This document shows, piece by piece, positions 1-8,129 of a stretch of DNA of 39,922 bases. The position numbers and the translations under genes are program-made. The notes under the pieces are model-generated. The model was not told the origin of the DNA. It saw only the letters and a list, made by a program, of their open reading frames with translations, and made no database searches. The DNA lies in the NCBI GenBank assembly GCA_023142995.1, contig JAGLIM010000018.1:1-39922 (forward strand), written 5' to 3'. Each line of letters starts with the position of its first letter. The first letter of the stretch is position 1. Source of the DNA: Minisyncoccota bacterium (GTDB taxonomy: Bacteria > Patescibacteriota > Minisyncoccia > JAHIHE01 > JAGLIN01).

Positions 1-1609
1 TTTCTTTAACGCTTAAACCAGGTTTAGAATCAAAATATTCAATTTTCTTTTCTAGATCTTTTCGTAATTCCTTAAAAGCTTTTCTTAAACTTAATTTAGC
101 TTCTTTAACTTCCTTATTAATTGCTTTATTTTCTTCTCTTCTTCGGTATAAAAGAATAAGAAGAAGAATTATAAAGATAATAATTGCCAAAAGTAATATA
201 AACGCTAATTGCCAAAAAGTAATAAGTAGTGGACCTATCATAACTCCACTTAATACTATTTTAATCTCTTTCTCTTGTGAAGAATCACTTATTGCCCCTC
301 TTTCATCTTTAGCTCTTGCTGAGAGCTTATAAGTCCCTTCTTTAAAAAGCTCCTCAGTTGAGAAAATCCAATGTCCGTCCTTATCACTTATAATTTCCCA
401 AGTTTTCACGATCTTATTATCTTTTTTAAAATCTAAAATAACAATTGCATTCGGAAACAATTTTCCTTCAATATACATAATTTCTTTTCCAGCATTATAT
501 ACAGGAGGATAAACTGTAATTTCTGGAATTTGAATTGACTTTATATCAACTACAATTGTAGAATCTTTCCTATTCCCACTTCTATCAACAGCTGTAACAG
601 TTACTTTGTACAAACCAGGAGATTGCAACGGCATAATAAATGGATTAATTTCCGTAGGCGTAACTGAAGAAATATGATTATCGTCAATTCCTATATCATA
701 ATGGCTTATACCAGAAAAATCATCTACTGCATCAAAGTATAAAGACGGACTTGGATTTGTTTTATCATCGCCATTATCAATTCTTATCTCAAAATCATTC
801 GGCGGACTAGCATCAATCTGAACTTTGAAATGAGATGTTTTGCTCCACCCATCATTATTTTTCACTCTTAAATGGAAATACCAGATCCCGTCTTCTATAT
901 TTTCATAACTTTTAAGATCAAAAATCCCTTCAGAAGTCGTATCTGGAATAGTAAGAGAATCATTATTGAATTCTATACTCCCTCCTATTAAACTAGGTAG
1001 CATCTTCCACGAAAAAGAAGGATTTTGGTTGCTATACCACTGATCTTGGTCAGAATGAGTTGTAGAATTAACTTCCACTATGGAAGGTTCTTTCTTCAGA
1101 GGAACATATGGTTTTGGAGGCTTAACCGTTCCTTTCTTGATTGAATAAGTCGCTCCGCTTCTTGAACTTAGAACATTTGTCCCTTTTCCATCAGCAGCTA
1201 ATACTACAGCACTTGAAAAGCTAACTTGTGCTTGACCTTCTCTTTTTGCAACAAAGTTTATGACTATACTAGTTCCTGTTCCTGAAAATCCAGGCGCTGT
1301 CATTCCTCCTGAAAAACTTACCACGCCAGAAGAATTTGAAAAAGTAGGCTCTTTTGTCCAAAGTTTTAGTACCGAACCACCTTTAGAGACACTTCTTACT
1401 TCCAGAATATCAGCAGGATAAACAATAGTTGCGTCAACTACATTAATCGCAGTTCCAGAACTATTCACTTTCACTGCCACAGAAAAGGATGACGAAACTG
1501 AATATTCCCTACTCCCAGGAGACAAATATAAAGACGCCCCTTCAGACTTAGCTGTCGGAAATACGCAAAAAAATAAAACTATTAAAATTGTATAAATGTA
1601 TCTTTTCAT
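1..1609 (-). CDS. Membrane-anchored cohesin-like surface protein, truncated at window start (C-terminus missing)
   Basis: Not in ORF track. ATG is the complement of 1607-1609; my manual reverse-strand translation is open to base 1: MKRYIYTILIVLFFCVFPTAKSEGASLYLSPGSREYSVSSSFSVAVKVNSSGTAINVVDATIVYPADILEVRSVSKGGSVLKLW... ADGKGTNVL..., then TTHSDQDQWYSNQNPSFSW, Ig-like region, TM segment and a charged tail (EENKAINKEVKEAKLSLRKAFKELRKDLEKKIEYFDSKPGLSVKE). Closely similar to the next two ORFs. Confidence 0.88.
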   Translation of the reverse strand, partial: MKRYIYTILIVLFFCVFPTAKSEGASLYLSPGSREYSVSSSFSVAVKVNSSGTAINVVDATIVYPADILEVRSVSKGGSVLKLWTKEPTFSNSSGVVSFSGGMTAPGFSGTGTSIVINFVAKREGQAQVSFSSAVVLAADGKGTNVLSSRSGATYSIKKGTVKPPKPYVPLKKEPSIVEVNSTTHSDQDQWYSNQNPSFSWKMLPSLIGGSIEFNNDSLTIPDTTSEGIFDLKSYENIEDGIWYFHLRVKNNDGWSKTSHFKVQIDASPPNDFEIRIDNGDDKTNPSPSLYFDAVDDFSGISHYDIGIDDNHISSVTPTEINPFIMPLQSPGLYKVTVTAVDRSGNRKDSTIVVDIKSIQIPEITVYPPVYNAGKEIMYIEGKLFPNAIVILDFKKDNKIVKTWEIISDKDGHWIFSTEELFKEGTYKLSARAKDERGAISDSSQEKEIKIVLSGVMIGPLLITFWQLAFILLLAIIIFIILLLILLYRRREENKAINKEVKEAKLSLRKAFKELRKDLEKKIEYFDSKPGLSVKE

Positions 1610-1630
1610 AAAAAATAAATTAGATCTCAA

Positions 1631-2914
1631 TTATAATCTTTCACTTCTTTCTAATTCCCTTCTCAATTGCTCTTCTTTTTCTCTTAATTCACATGAAACT
1701 TCCTGTCTATACTTTTTATCTCTTCTACAAAAAACGATTATAATCATTAAAATTAGAATTATCAAAATTAGAATTACAAGAAGAAAAGGCCACCATAACA
1801 TAAATTCTCCTTCATACCATAGTCCTTTTTTTGTGATTGATATTTCTTCTGGAATAATTTCTATTTTTATGTTTTCATCTTGCCAATTACCAGCCTTGTC
1901 ATAAGCCCTAACTATTATTATATAAGTACCGATTTCAAAATTTGAGAAAAGATATGGACTGCTTGCTTCAATAAAGAATGAGTCTTTTCCTTTATTTTCA
2001 ATTGCTATATCAACAACTTTTATTTCATAATGATCTATTCCAGAGAAAGCGTCAGTAGTTGAAAAAGATATAATAGGTTGCTTAGAATTTGTTTTTGGAG
2101 CAGGATCTATTTCGATTGCAAAAGATGCTGGATTTCCTTTATCTATTCTTACAAGAAAATGACTTGTCCCACCCCAAATTTCATTCTTCTTTGCTTTTAT
2201 GTGAAAATACCAAATCCCATCTTCAAGGTCAGAATATGAAACAGAGATTTCAGTTCCTTCTGATTGATTATCAGGCACTTCTAAAGGGTCATTATCAATA
2301 CTATAGCTAAATTCGCTTATACCATCTTCTTTTTCCCATAAAAAAGTTGGATTATTGTCTTTATGCCATCTATTTTGATCTGAATGCGTAAGAGAAAAAA
2401 CATCAGGACCTTCAGGAGGTAAAATCGCTATATTATAGATTCCTTTTCCATAAGAATTTAGAATATTAGTTCCTTTGCCATCATCAAGAAGAGTTTGAGA
2501 TGTATCAACTAAATATATTACAGTCTCTCCAGGATCAACTGCTCTGAAAGTAATCGTTGAGATCAAACCAGAAGATGTTTTTATCCCAGGAGAAGGAACT
2601 CCTCCCTGAAAACTCATATATCCTTCAACATTAGAAAAAGATGGAGGAACTGCCCATATTGAAATAAATGAGTTTCCAATAGTTGGATTTGCTATTTGGA
2701 TCTTTTTAGGATCAAACTTTAAATCAGCTCTTACGGCATTAATATTATTTTCTCCAGTATTAATGAATATTGAAACATCAAAAGTACTACCAATATTGAA
2801 AGTTCCACTATTTGGAGATAAATACAAAGAAGCACCAGATGCTTTAACATTAGACGTCTCAAAACAGAGTAATACTGAAAATATTATAAACAATAATGAG
2901 AAGAAAACTTTCAT
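1631..2914 (-). CDS. Membrane-anchored cohesin-like surface protein
   Basis: Signal peptide; ASLYLSPNSGTFNIGSTFDVSIFINTGENNINAVRADLKFDPKKIQI...DDGKGTNIL cohesin-like fold signature; HSDQNRWHKDNNPTFLW Ig-like segment; C-terminal TM (WWPFLLVILILIILILMIIIVFC) and charged cytoplasmic tail. Confidence 0.85.
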   Translation of the reverse strand: MKVFFSLLFIIFSVLLCFETSNVKASGASLYLSPNSGTFNIGSTFDVSIFINTGENNINAVRADLKFDPKKIQIANPTIGNSFISIWAVPPSFSNVEGYMSFQGGVPSPGIKTSSGLISTITFRAVDPGETVIYLVDTSQTLLDDGKGTNILNSYGKGIYNIAILPPEGPDVFSLTHSDQNRWHKDNNPTFLWEKEDGISEFSYSIDNDPLEVPDNQSEGTEISVSYSDLEDGIWYFHIKAKKNEIWGGTSHFLVRIDKGNPASFAIEIDPAPKTNSKQPIISFSTTDAFSGIDHYEIKVVDIAIENKGKDSFFIEASSPYLFSNFEIGTYIIIVRAYDKAGNWQDENIKIEIIPEEISITKKGLWYEGEFMLWWPFLLVILILIILILMIIIVFCRRDKKYRQEVSCELREKEEQLRRELERSERL

Positions 2915-2922
2915 ATCTATTT

Positions 2923-4089
2923 TTATTTTTTGTTTCTTTTTCTAAATAATTTAAGAAATATCCAAGTGATCGTTAGTATTAAAAAAAGAGATAAAATAGG
3001 GGAAAACCGCTGTGAATTAGATGTCCTTTTAACAGGAGAAATTTCATATTCTTTTTCATTTCCAGCTTTATCAACAGCTTTTATTTTGATCATACTTCCT
3101 AGTCCTTGATCTTCAAGCAGATATGGACTAGAAACCTCTTTCCAATCAATTTCATTCTTTATTTTTTGAAATTGTTTTTTCTCTTTAGTTTCCACTATCT
3201 TATAACGATCAATACCTGAAGTTCTATCTTCTGCTCTAAATACCAAATATTTTTTTCCTTCAATTTCTGTGACTTGAGCAAAAAGTTTTTCAGGACTTGT
3301 CACATCAATCATCGCTCTAAAAGTGATCTTTTGCGAGTATTCTTCATTTTGAAGTTTCTCTCTTAGATGAAAATAATATATTCCGTCTTCAAGACCTTTA
3401 TACGACATAGAACCCATCCAAACTAAATCACCTTCTGGCTTATCCGCGATCGTATCAGGCACAACCAAAGAATCTTTACCTATAAGATAACTATACTCAG
3501 CATTTTTGATCAAGTCCCAATGAAGACTAAAATGATCATCATTATACCATTTATTTTCATCAGGATGACTGTTAGACACGATCTTAATAAAACTTTTTTG
3601 TTTTTCAATAATATTACAATTATTTTCTATAATATTCACATCATCTTTTGTTCCTTTCCCATCATTTAAAAATATTTCTGTTTGAGAAAAATCTAATTGG
3701 CAATCCCCTTCATTTTTTGTCTTAAATATTATTTTAAGTACTAATTCACTTCCTTTATATCCATTCGGCACCCCTCCTGAAAATTTAATCAAACCTTCCA
3801 CATTTGAAATAATTGGTTCTTCTGTCCATAATTTTATAATTGATTCTCCTTTTATTATATCAATAACCTCTAAAACATCTGGATTAAAAGTTATTTCCGA
3901 TCTTACAACATTTATATTTTTGTCTTTAGTGTCTATATAAACATTTTTTATAAACGTATCGTTATTATGATATTGAAGGTTTTGTGGAATAAAAAAAACA
4001 TCAGAAGCTTTAGCAACAAAAGGAGCTACCATAAAAAGAATAAAGAAAATTGCGATAAAAAATATTTTTTGCATTATTTTTATTTTCAA
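2923..4089 (-). CDS. Membrane-anchored cohesin-like surface protein (third paralogue)
   Basis: Signal peptide; DVFFIPQNLQYHNNDTFIKNVYIDTKDKNINVVRSEITFNPDVLEVI...NDGKGT; SHPDENKWYNDDHFSLHW; TM and short basic tail FRKRNKK. Confidence 0.83.
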   Translation of the reverse strand: MKIKIMQKIFFIAIFFILFMVAPFVAKASDVFFIPQNLQYHNNDTFIKNVYIDTKDKNINVVRSEITFNPDVLEVIDIIKGESIIKLWTEEPIISNVEGLIKFSGGVPNGYKGSELVLKIIFKTKNEGDCQLDFSQTEIFLNDGKGTKDDVNIIENNCNIIEKQKSFIKIVSNSHPDENKWYNDDHFSLHWDLIKNAEYSYLIGKDSLVVPDTIADKPEGDLVWMGSMSYKGLEDGIYYFHLREKLQNEEYSQKITFRAMIDVTSPEKLFAQVTEIEGKKYLVFRAEDRTSGIDRYKIVETKEKKQFQKIKNEIDWKEVSSPYLLEDQGLGSMIKIKAVDKAGNEKEYEISPVKRTSNSQRFSPILSLFLILTITWIFLKLFRKRNKK

Positions 4090-4118
4090 TTATTAGATCT
4101 ACACTTATTATAAAATCT

Positions 4119-5432
4119 TTAATTCGTCCAATGATACATCATAATACTAAAATCAATTAAATTAACTTTTCTGTCAGAATTTATATCAGCGCAAATATTA
4201 GATGGATTAGATTGTTCCCAAAAATAAAGTAGTATTGAAAAATCAATTAAGTTGACCTTGCTGTCAAAATTTAGATCCGCTCCTTGACAAGGTCTCTCTT
4301 CTCCTTCTTTTAACACCTTAAAATTTAAACTTTGTGAAAAAATAGAAATTTCTGAGTCAGGAGATACTGCTTTTGAACGAGCGCTATGATCTCCTCCTTC
4401 AATAACAGAAGTATCTAAAGCAAGGAGCCATCCCCCATCATCGCTAGCTATTACTTTTTCAACAATTTCTGAGTCAGAATTTATAAAAACATTTACTTCA
4501 CTCTTGGGATAAGTATAACCAAAAATATTCAGTATTTCCCCTTTGGCAAGAACAGTGGTATCCAGGTCAATAGTCGGTGGCAAGAATAAACCAGAAAAAG
4601 TAGTAATTGTGCCAGCAGTTAATGATGCAGTAAAACTCATAGTCAAAGATTTTCTTCCATCTTTATCTTCTGACCATAAGCTGAAAGTTCGAATTCCAGC
4701 AGGCAAACCAGTAAGAGTAGATTCAAAATTTGCCGAAGGATCAGCATTAACAGTAGCTGCAATATTGCCGTCTTTTAGAATAGTAACATAAGCTCCTGGA
4801 TATGCCTTACCTTTAAGGACCACAGAAGCAAAGCCGACTGGAATGATCTGTCCTCCTCCTCCGCTAGGAGGAGTAGTAGTTGAATCAACAACAGATGCTG
4901 ATACATTAATACCCTGACCAACGATAACAATCGAAGCAATACCATAGTCAACCTGTGCCAGACATCCAATATCAGAATAGGTTTGTACTCTTGTAAAGAA
5001 ATTACCACTAACTATCGGATTTGTAATACTTGAAAATTCCATAGAAACATTTAACGCAGGATTTTCTCCAAGAGCGTTTATTAAATTCAAAGATCCATTA
5101 GAAGTATTATTAAACACCCATAATGCATTAGTCAAACCAACGGAATTATCAAAAGAAGAAGCTGTGCTATTTAGACCAGTAGGCGTCGTACATCCACCAT
5201 TTGGAGTGGTACAAAATAGAACTTTAATGCAACGCAAAGTATTTACAGAACCTGACCAAGAAAGTGAGTGTACTGCACTGACTCCTTCACGAGAATCAGA
5301 AACAGTATCGCTGAAACTAAAAAATTGTATTGCCTTTGTCGGCAAAAAAGAAAAAGTAAAAATTATCACAGAAAAAAATATTGTAAAAAGAAATTTAAAG
5401 TGGAGATTATTATTATTTTTCTTAGTATTCAT
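4119..5432 (-). CDS. Secreted protein with C-terminal duplicated type I-like dockerin
   Basis: Signal peptide; C-terminus GADLNFDSKVNLIDFSILLYFWEQSNPSNICADINSDRKVNLIDFSIMMYHWTN holds two EF-hand-like 12-residue loops (DLNFDSKVNLID, DINSDRKVNLID), each followed by a short helix, as in dockerins. Confidence 0.9.
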   Translation of the reverse strand: MNTKKNNNNLHFKFLFTIFFSVIIFTFSFLPTKAIQFFSFSDTVSDSREGVSAVHSLSWSGSVNTLRCIKVLFCTTPNGGCTTPTGLNSTASSFDNSVGLTNALWVFNNTSNGSLNLINALGENPALNVSMEFSSITNPIVSGNFFTRVQTYSDIGCLAQVDYGIASIVIVGQGINVSASVVDSTTTPPSGGGGQIIPVGFASVVLKGKAYPGAYVTILKDGNIAATVNADPSANFESTLTGLPAGIRTFSLWSEDKDGRKSLTMSFTASLTAGTITTFSGLFLPPTIDLDTTVLAKGEILNIFGYTYPKSEVNVFINSDSEIVEKVIASDDGGWLLALDTSVIEGGDHSARSKAVSPDSEISIFSQSLNFKVLKEGEERPCQGADLNFDSKVNLIDFSILLYFWEQSNPSNICADINSDRKVNLIDFSIMMYHWTN

Positions 5433-5503
5433 CTTAATATTATAACATATTTACTTTGAATTATAAAATGTTCGTTTTTAGATTATTAGACATAATAAAT
5501 CAG

Positions 5504-5560
5504 ATAATATCGTTCAACTGCCATAATATTGTTCAATTGCCATAATATTGTTCGACTTTT
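5504..5560. repeat. About 3 tandem 19-bp units (ataatattgttcaattgcc-like)
   Basis: ataatatcgttcaactgcc / ataatattgttcaattgcc / ataatattgttcgactttt at 5504, 5523 and 5542. Confidence 0.85.
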
Positions 5561-5637
5561 TATGGAGAACTCTACGGTAAATATTGTTCGACTTTATGGA
5601 AAACTGTGTGTGTATGGCCTTCTTCTCCACAAGGTCG

Positions 5638-5703
5638 AAGAATATTTGTTGGTTAAAGAATATTTGTTGGTTAAAGAATATTTATTGGTTAAAGAATATT
5701 TGC
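5638..5703. repeat. About 3.7 tandem 18-bp units (aaagaatatttgttggtt)
   Basis: Units at 5638-5654, 5655-5672, 5673-5690 and a partial unit 5691-5703. Confidence 0.9.
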
Positions 5704-5809
5704 ATAAAAAAACAGGCACATTTCAAAAGAACCATCCAAACTATTTGAATGATCTTTGAAAAAATTATAACACACCCCAACCCCTCTGGAGAGGGAAATT
5801 ATTTGGGAA

Positions 5810-6760
5810 TCATTGTGGATGATGTTCGCCTTTAAATAGTATTCCAAGCGCCATTTTCCATCGTTTTTTGGTCTTGAAAAAGAAAACAGTAGCAAATAGC
5901 AAAATAAGGGAAACTCCAAGCATTATTTTCCATGGTAGAACCCAAAATGTTATTACCCGTGGTTCAAAAGGAATATTTCCTGTGCCATAATTTCCAACCA
6001 CAGTAGCTGTATATTTTCCAAAAAGCCATTTTGTGTCCCACATCGCATCATTTTTCCTGATTGCTCCTGGAAGAACGTTTTTTTGTGAAAATTCAATTTC
6101 CGTTACCTTTTTGCCAAATAAATCAGTAACAACTACAAATCCCCTCGGTCTAACATGAACTGTACCAGTATTTTCAAATTTAATTTCAAATGGAACTGGA
6201 CCATATTCTGAGAAAGAAGGAGCTGAAAAGTCACTAACTCTAAGTTCCTCGCTCAAATCTCCAGATACCATCAACAAAACAAGTGCACCAGTCTTCGTAG
6301 CAATAGCAGCACCTGTTCCTTCATTTGACACAGAACCACTTATCCCTGCTAAAATTGATCCATATTTCCCACCTGGCTCAGCATTTTCAGGAATTTCAAT
6401 TATAAAATCAACTACTTTTTCTTTTCCTGGTTCTAATGTGAATTCAACAGGAATCGTTATAATCCATTTACGAAGAGAATATGTCGTATCCTCATCGCTT
6501 TCAGAAGTAGTAACAACTTTACCTTCTTCACCAACCGCCCGAAAATCTTCTGCTTCTATTCTTATTGAAACTATTTTATCAGTAGGATTATATATTTTTA
6601 TTTTATTATTAATAACATCACCTGGATTTGCTGTTAATTCAAAAGTTAAAGGAGAAATAGTAACACCACTTCCTACATTTTCTTGAGCAAAACTAATATT
6701 TACACACAAAAAACAACCCAAAATAATCAATCCTAAAATAACTTTTTTCATATAATCCAT
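5810..6760 (-). CDS. DUF916/WxLIP-like membrane-anchored surface protein
   Basis: Signal peptide; SGVTISPLTFELTANPGDVINNKIKIYNPTDKIVSIRIEAEDF...RKWI...FTLEPGKEKVVDFIIEIPENAEPGGKYGSILAGI; C-terminal FWVLPWKIMLGVSLILLFATVFFF TM and basic tail. Confidence 0.7.
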   Translation of the reverse strand: MDYMKKVILGLIILGCFLCVNISFAQENVGSGVTISPLTFELTANPGDVINNKIKIYNPTDKIVSIRIEAEDFRAVGEEGKVVTTSESDEDTTYSLRKWIITIPVEFTLEPGKEKVVDFIIEIPENAEPGGKYGSILAGISGSVSNEGTGAAIATKTGALVLLMVSGDLSEELRVSDFSAPSFSEYGPVPFEIKFENTGTVHVRPRGFVVVTDLFGKKVTEIEFSQKNVLPGAIRKNDAMWDTKWLFGKYTATVVGNYGTGNIPFEPRVITFWVLPWKIMLGVSLILLFATVFFFKTKKRWKMALGILFKGEHHPQ

Positions 6761-6811
6761 TTATGGGTAACAAAGAAACCTCAACGAGATTTCTTTTCTA
6801 AAATCTATTAA

Positions 6812-7918
6812 TTAATATGATGGTGTAGCAACAAAAACAACAGTTGTAGAATACGAACCAGCAGCAGTAGTTGCCAAAATTTCCGCATTCATTTCAACAT
6901 CAACTGTTCCACCAGAAATTCCTGCAGCTGTAGAAGCAAAAAGTAAATTACCAGTAGTAACAGCCAGATCAGATACAGTATCATGATCAAACCCTTCATC
7001 AATAGTCATATTGCTAGCACTAGCATAAACTGCGAACCCTTCAACATCCAGTGTAGTTATATCAGTTGAGGAATCAGCGGGAATTTCTGCTGCCGCTGTA
7101 GTAGAATATAATCCAGCAGAATCATTCGAATTTATACTTTTTACTGTAATTGACACACCATCACCTGCATTTGATGAAACTTGAAGTTGTGTTGGATCAT
7201 CTACACCAGCTGGTGCAGGAGTAAAAGTACCATTTCCATCAGATGTAGCCCAACGAGTAGCTACACTTCCACCTGTCCAAGATCCAAAACCAACAGCATT
7301 ATCAGCTTCAGTTGAAGAAAAGGTGATATATTCATCAACAGTCGCAGTAACTGCAATTCCAGAAAGAATCACAACTCTAGTAGTTCCAGTAGCATAATTA
7401 TTAGTACCACCAAGAGTAATAGTGTAAACCGCTGCTCCAGGATTTGGTAATTTATCAGAAACATTAGCAAAAACTATTCTTACAAATGGATTTGCAGCTA
7501 ACTTCGTAACACCAGTACCTGTCCATGTAAAAGTATAAACAGGATTTAAACCAGCAGAATTAGAAAATGTATAATCAGCAGTTTGCGTCATAGCTGTTCC
7601 GTATGTAGTTCCATCAGAACCAACAGTCATGGTAAAATCTGTAACCGCAGAGGCGTTAGCACCCTGAGTAAACCCAGTGAATGTAAATGTTTGAGTATCC
7701 CCATTAGCCAAAGTACCTTCATTATTATATTCAAATTGTATTGTATGATTCGCATATTCACCTGGTCTTGAGTCAGACAAAGCATCACTAATTCCTGAAC
7801 CAGCAACCGCAGCTGCATCAGAATCATTGATATTAACGACTGAATAAGAGAACACCAGCGTAAACATACAAACTAACGCTATGAACTTCTTACTTATTTT
7901 TTTTATTTTTTGTGCCAT
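6812..7918 (-). CDS. Secreted beta-rich surface protein with SDxxSDSRxG head motif and C-terminal AGSYSTTVVFVATPSY motif
   Basis: Signal peptide; low-complexity Ala/Thr/Gly-rich sequence; head motif ISDALSDSRPGEYANHTIQF and tail motif shared with other proteins in this window. Confidence 0.8.
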   Translation of the reverse strand: MAQKIKKISKKFIALVCMFTLVFSYSVVNINDSDAAAVAGSGISDALSDSRPGEYANHTIQFEYNNEGTLANGDTQTFTFTGFTQGANASAVTDFTMTVGSDGTTYGTAMTQTADYTFSNSAGLNPVYTFTWTGTGVTKLAANPFVRIVFANVSDKLPNPGAAVYTITLGGTNNYATGTTRVVILSGIAVTATVDEYITFSSTEADNAVGFGSWTGGSVATRWATSDGNGTFTPAPAGVDDPTQLQVSSNAGDGVSITVKSINSNDSAGLYSTTAAAEIPADSSTDITTLDVEGFAVYASASNMTIDEGFDHDTVSDLAVTTGNLLFASTAAGISGGTVDVEMNAEILATTAAGSYSTTVVFVATPSY

Positions 7919-8129
7919 AATTTTTATGTTATCTTTTAATTTAAATATATAAAAAAATAAAATTGATTTTATATAATATTTTTAATTTTCATCTTTAATT
8001 TCACAATTATTTCTGTTCGACTTTATTATATTATTGTAAATTAGCATCTACAACGATATTTTAACACATTTTAAAACTAATAGCAAAGGACCATTAAAAC
8101 TGTGGATAACTTTATCATTGAAAATCTAT

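Noticed and set aside
4119-5432. Cellulosome (enzymatic) interpretation of the dockerin gene
   Set aside because: No glycoside hydrolase or carbohydrate-binding catalytic module seen in the window.
5504-5703. Possible CRISPR array
   Set aside because: Units are contiguous tandem repeats of 18-19 bp with no unique spacers.
5529-5759. Plus-strand ORF with VKEYLLVKEYLLVKEYL repeats
   Set aside because: Protein repeats simply reflect the 18-bp tandem DNA array; no supporting start context or homology.
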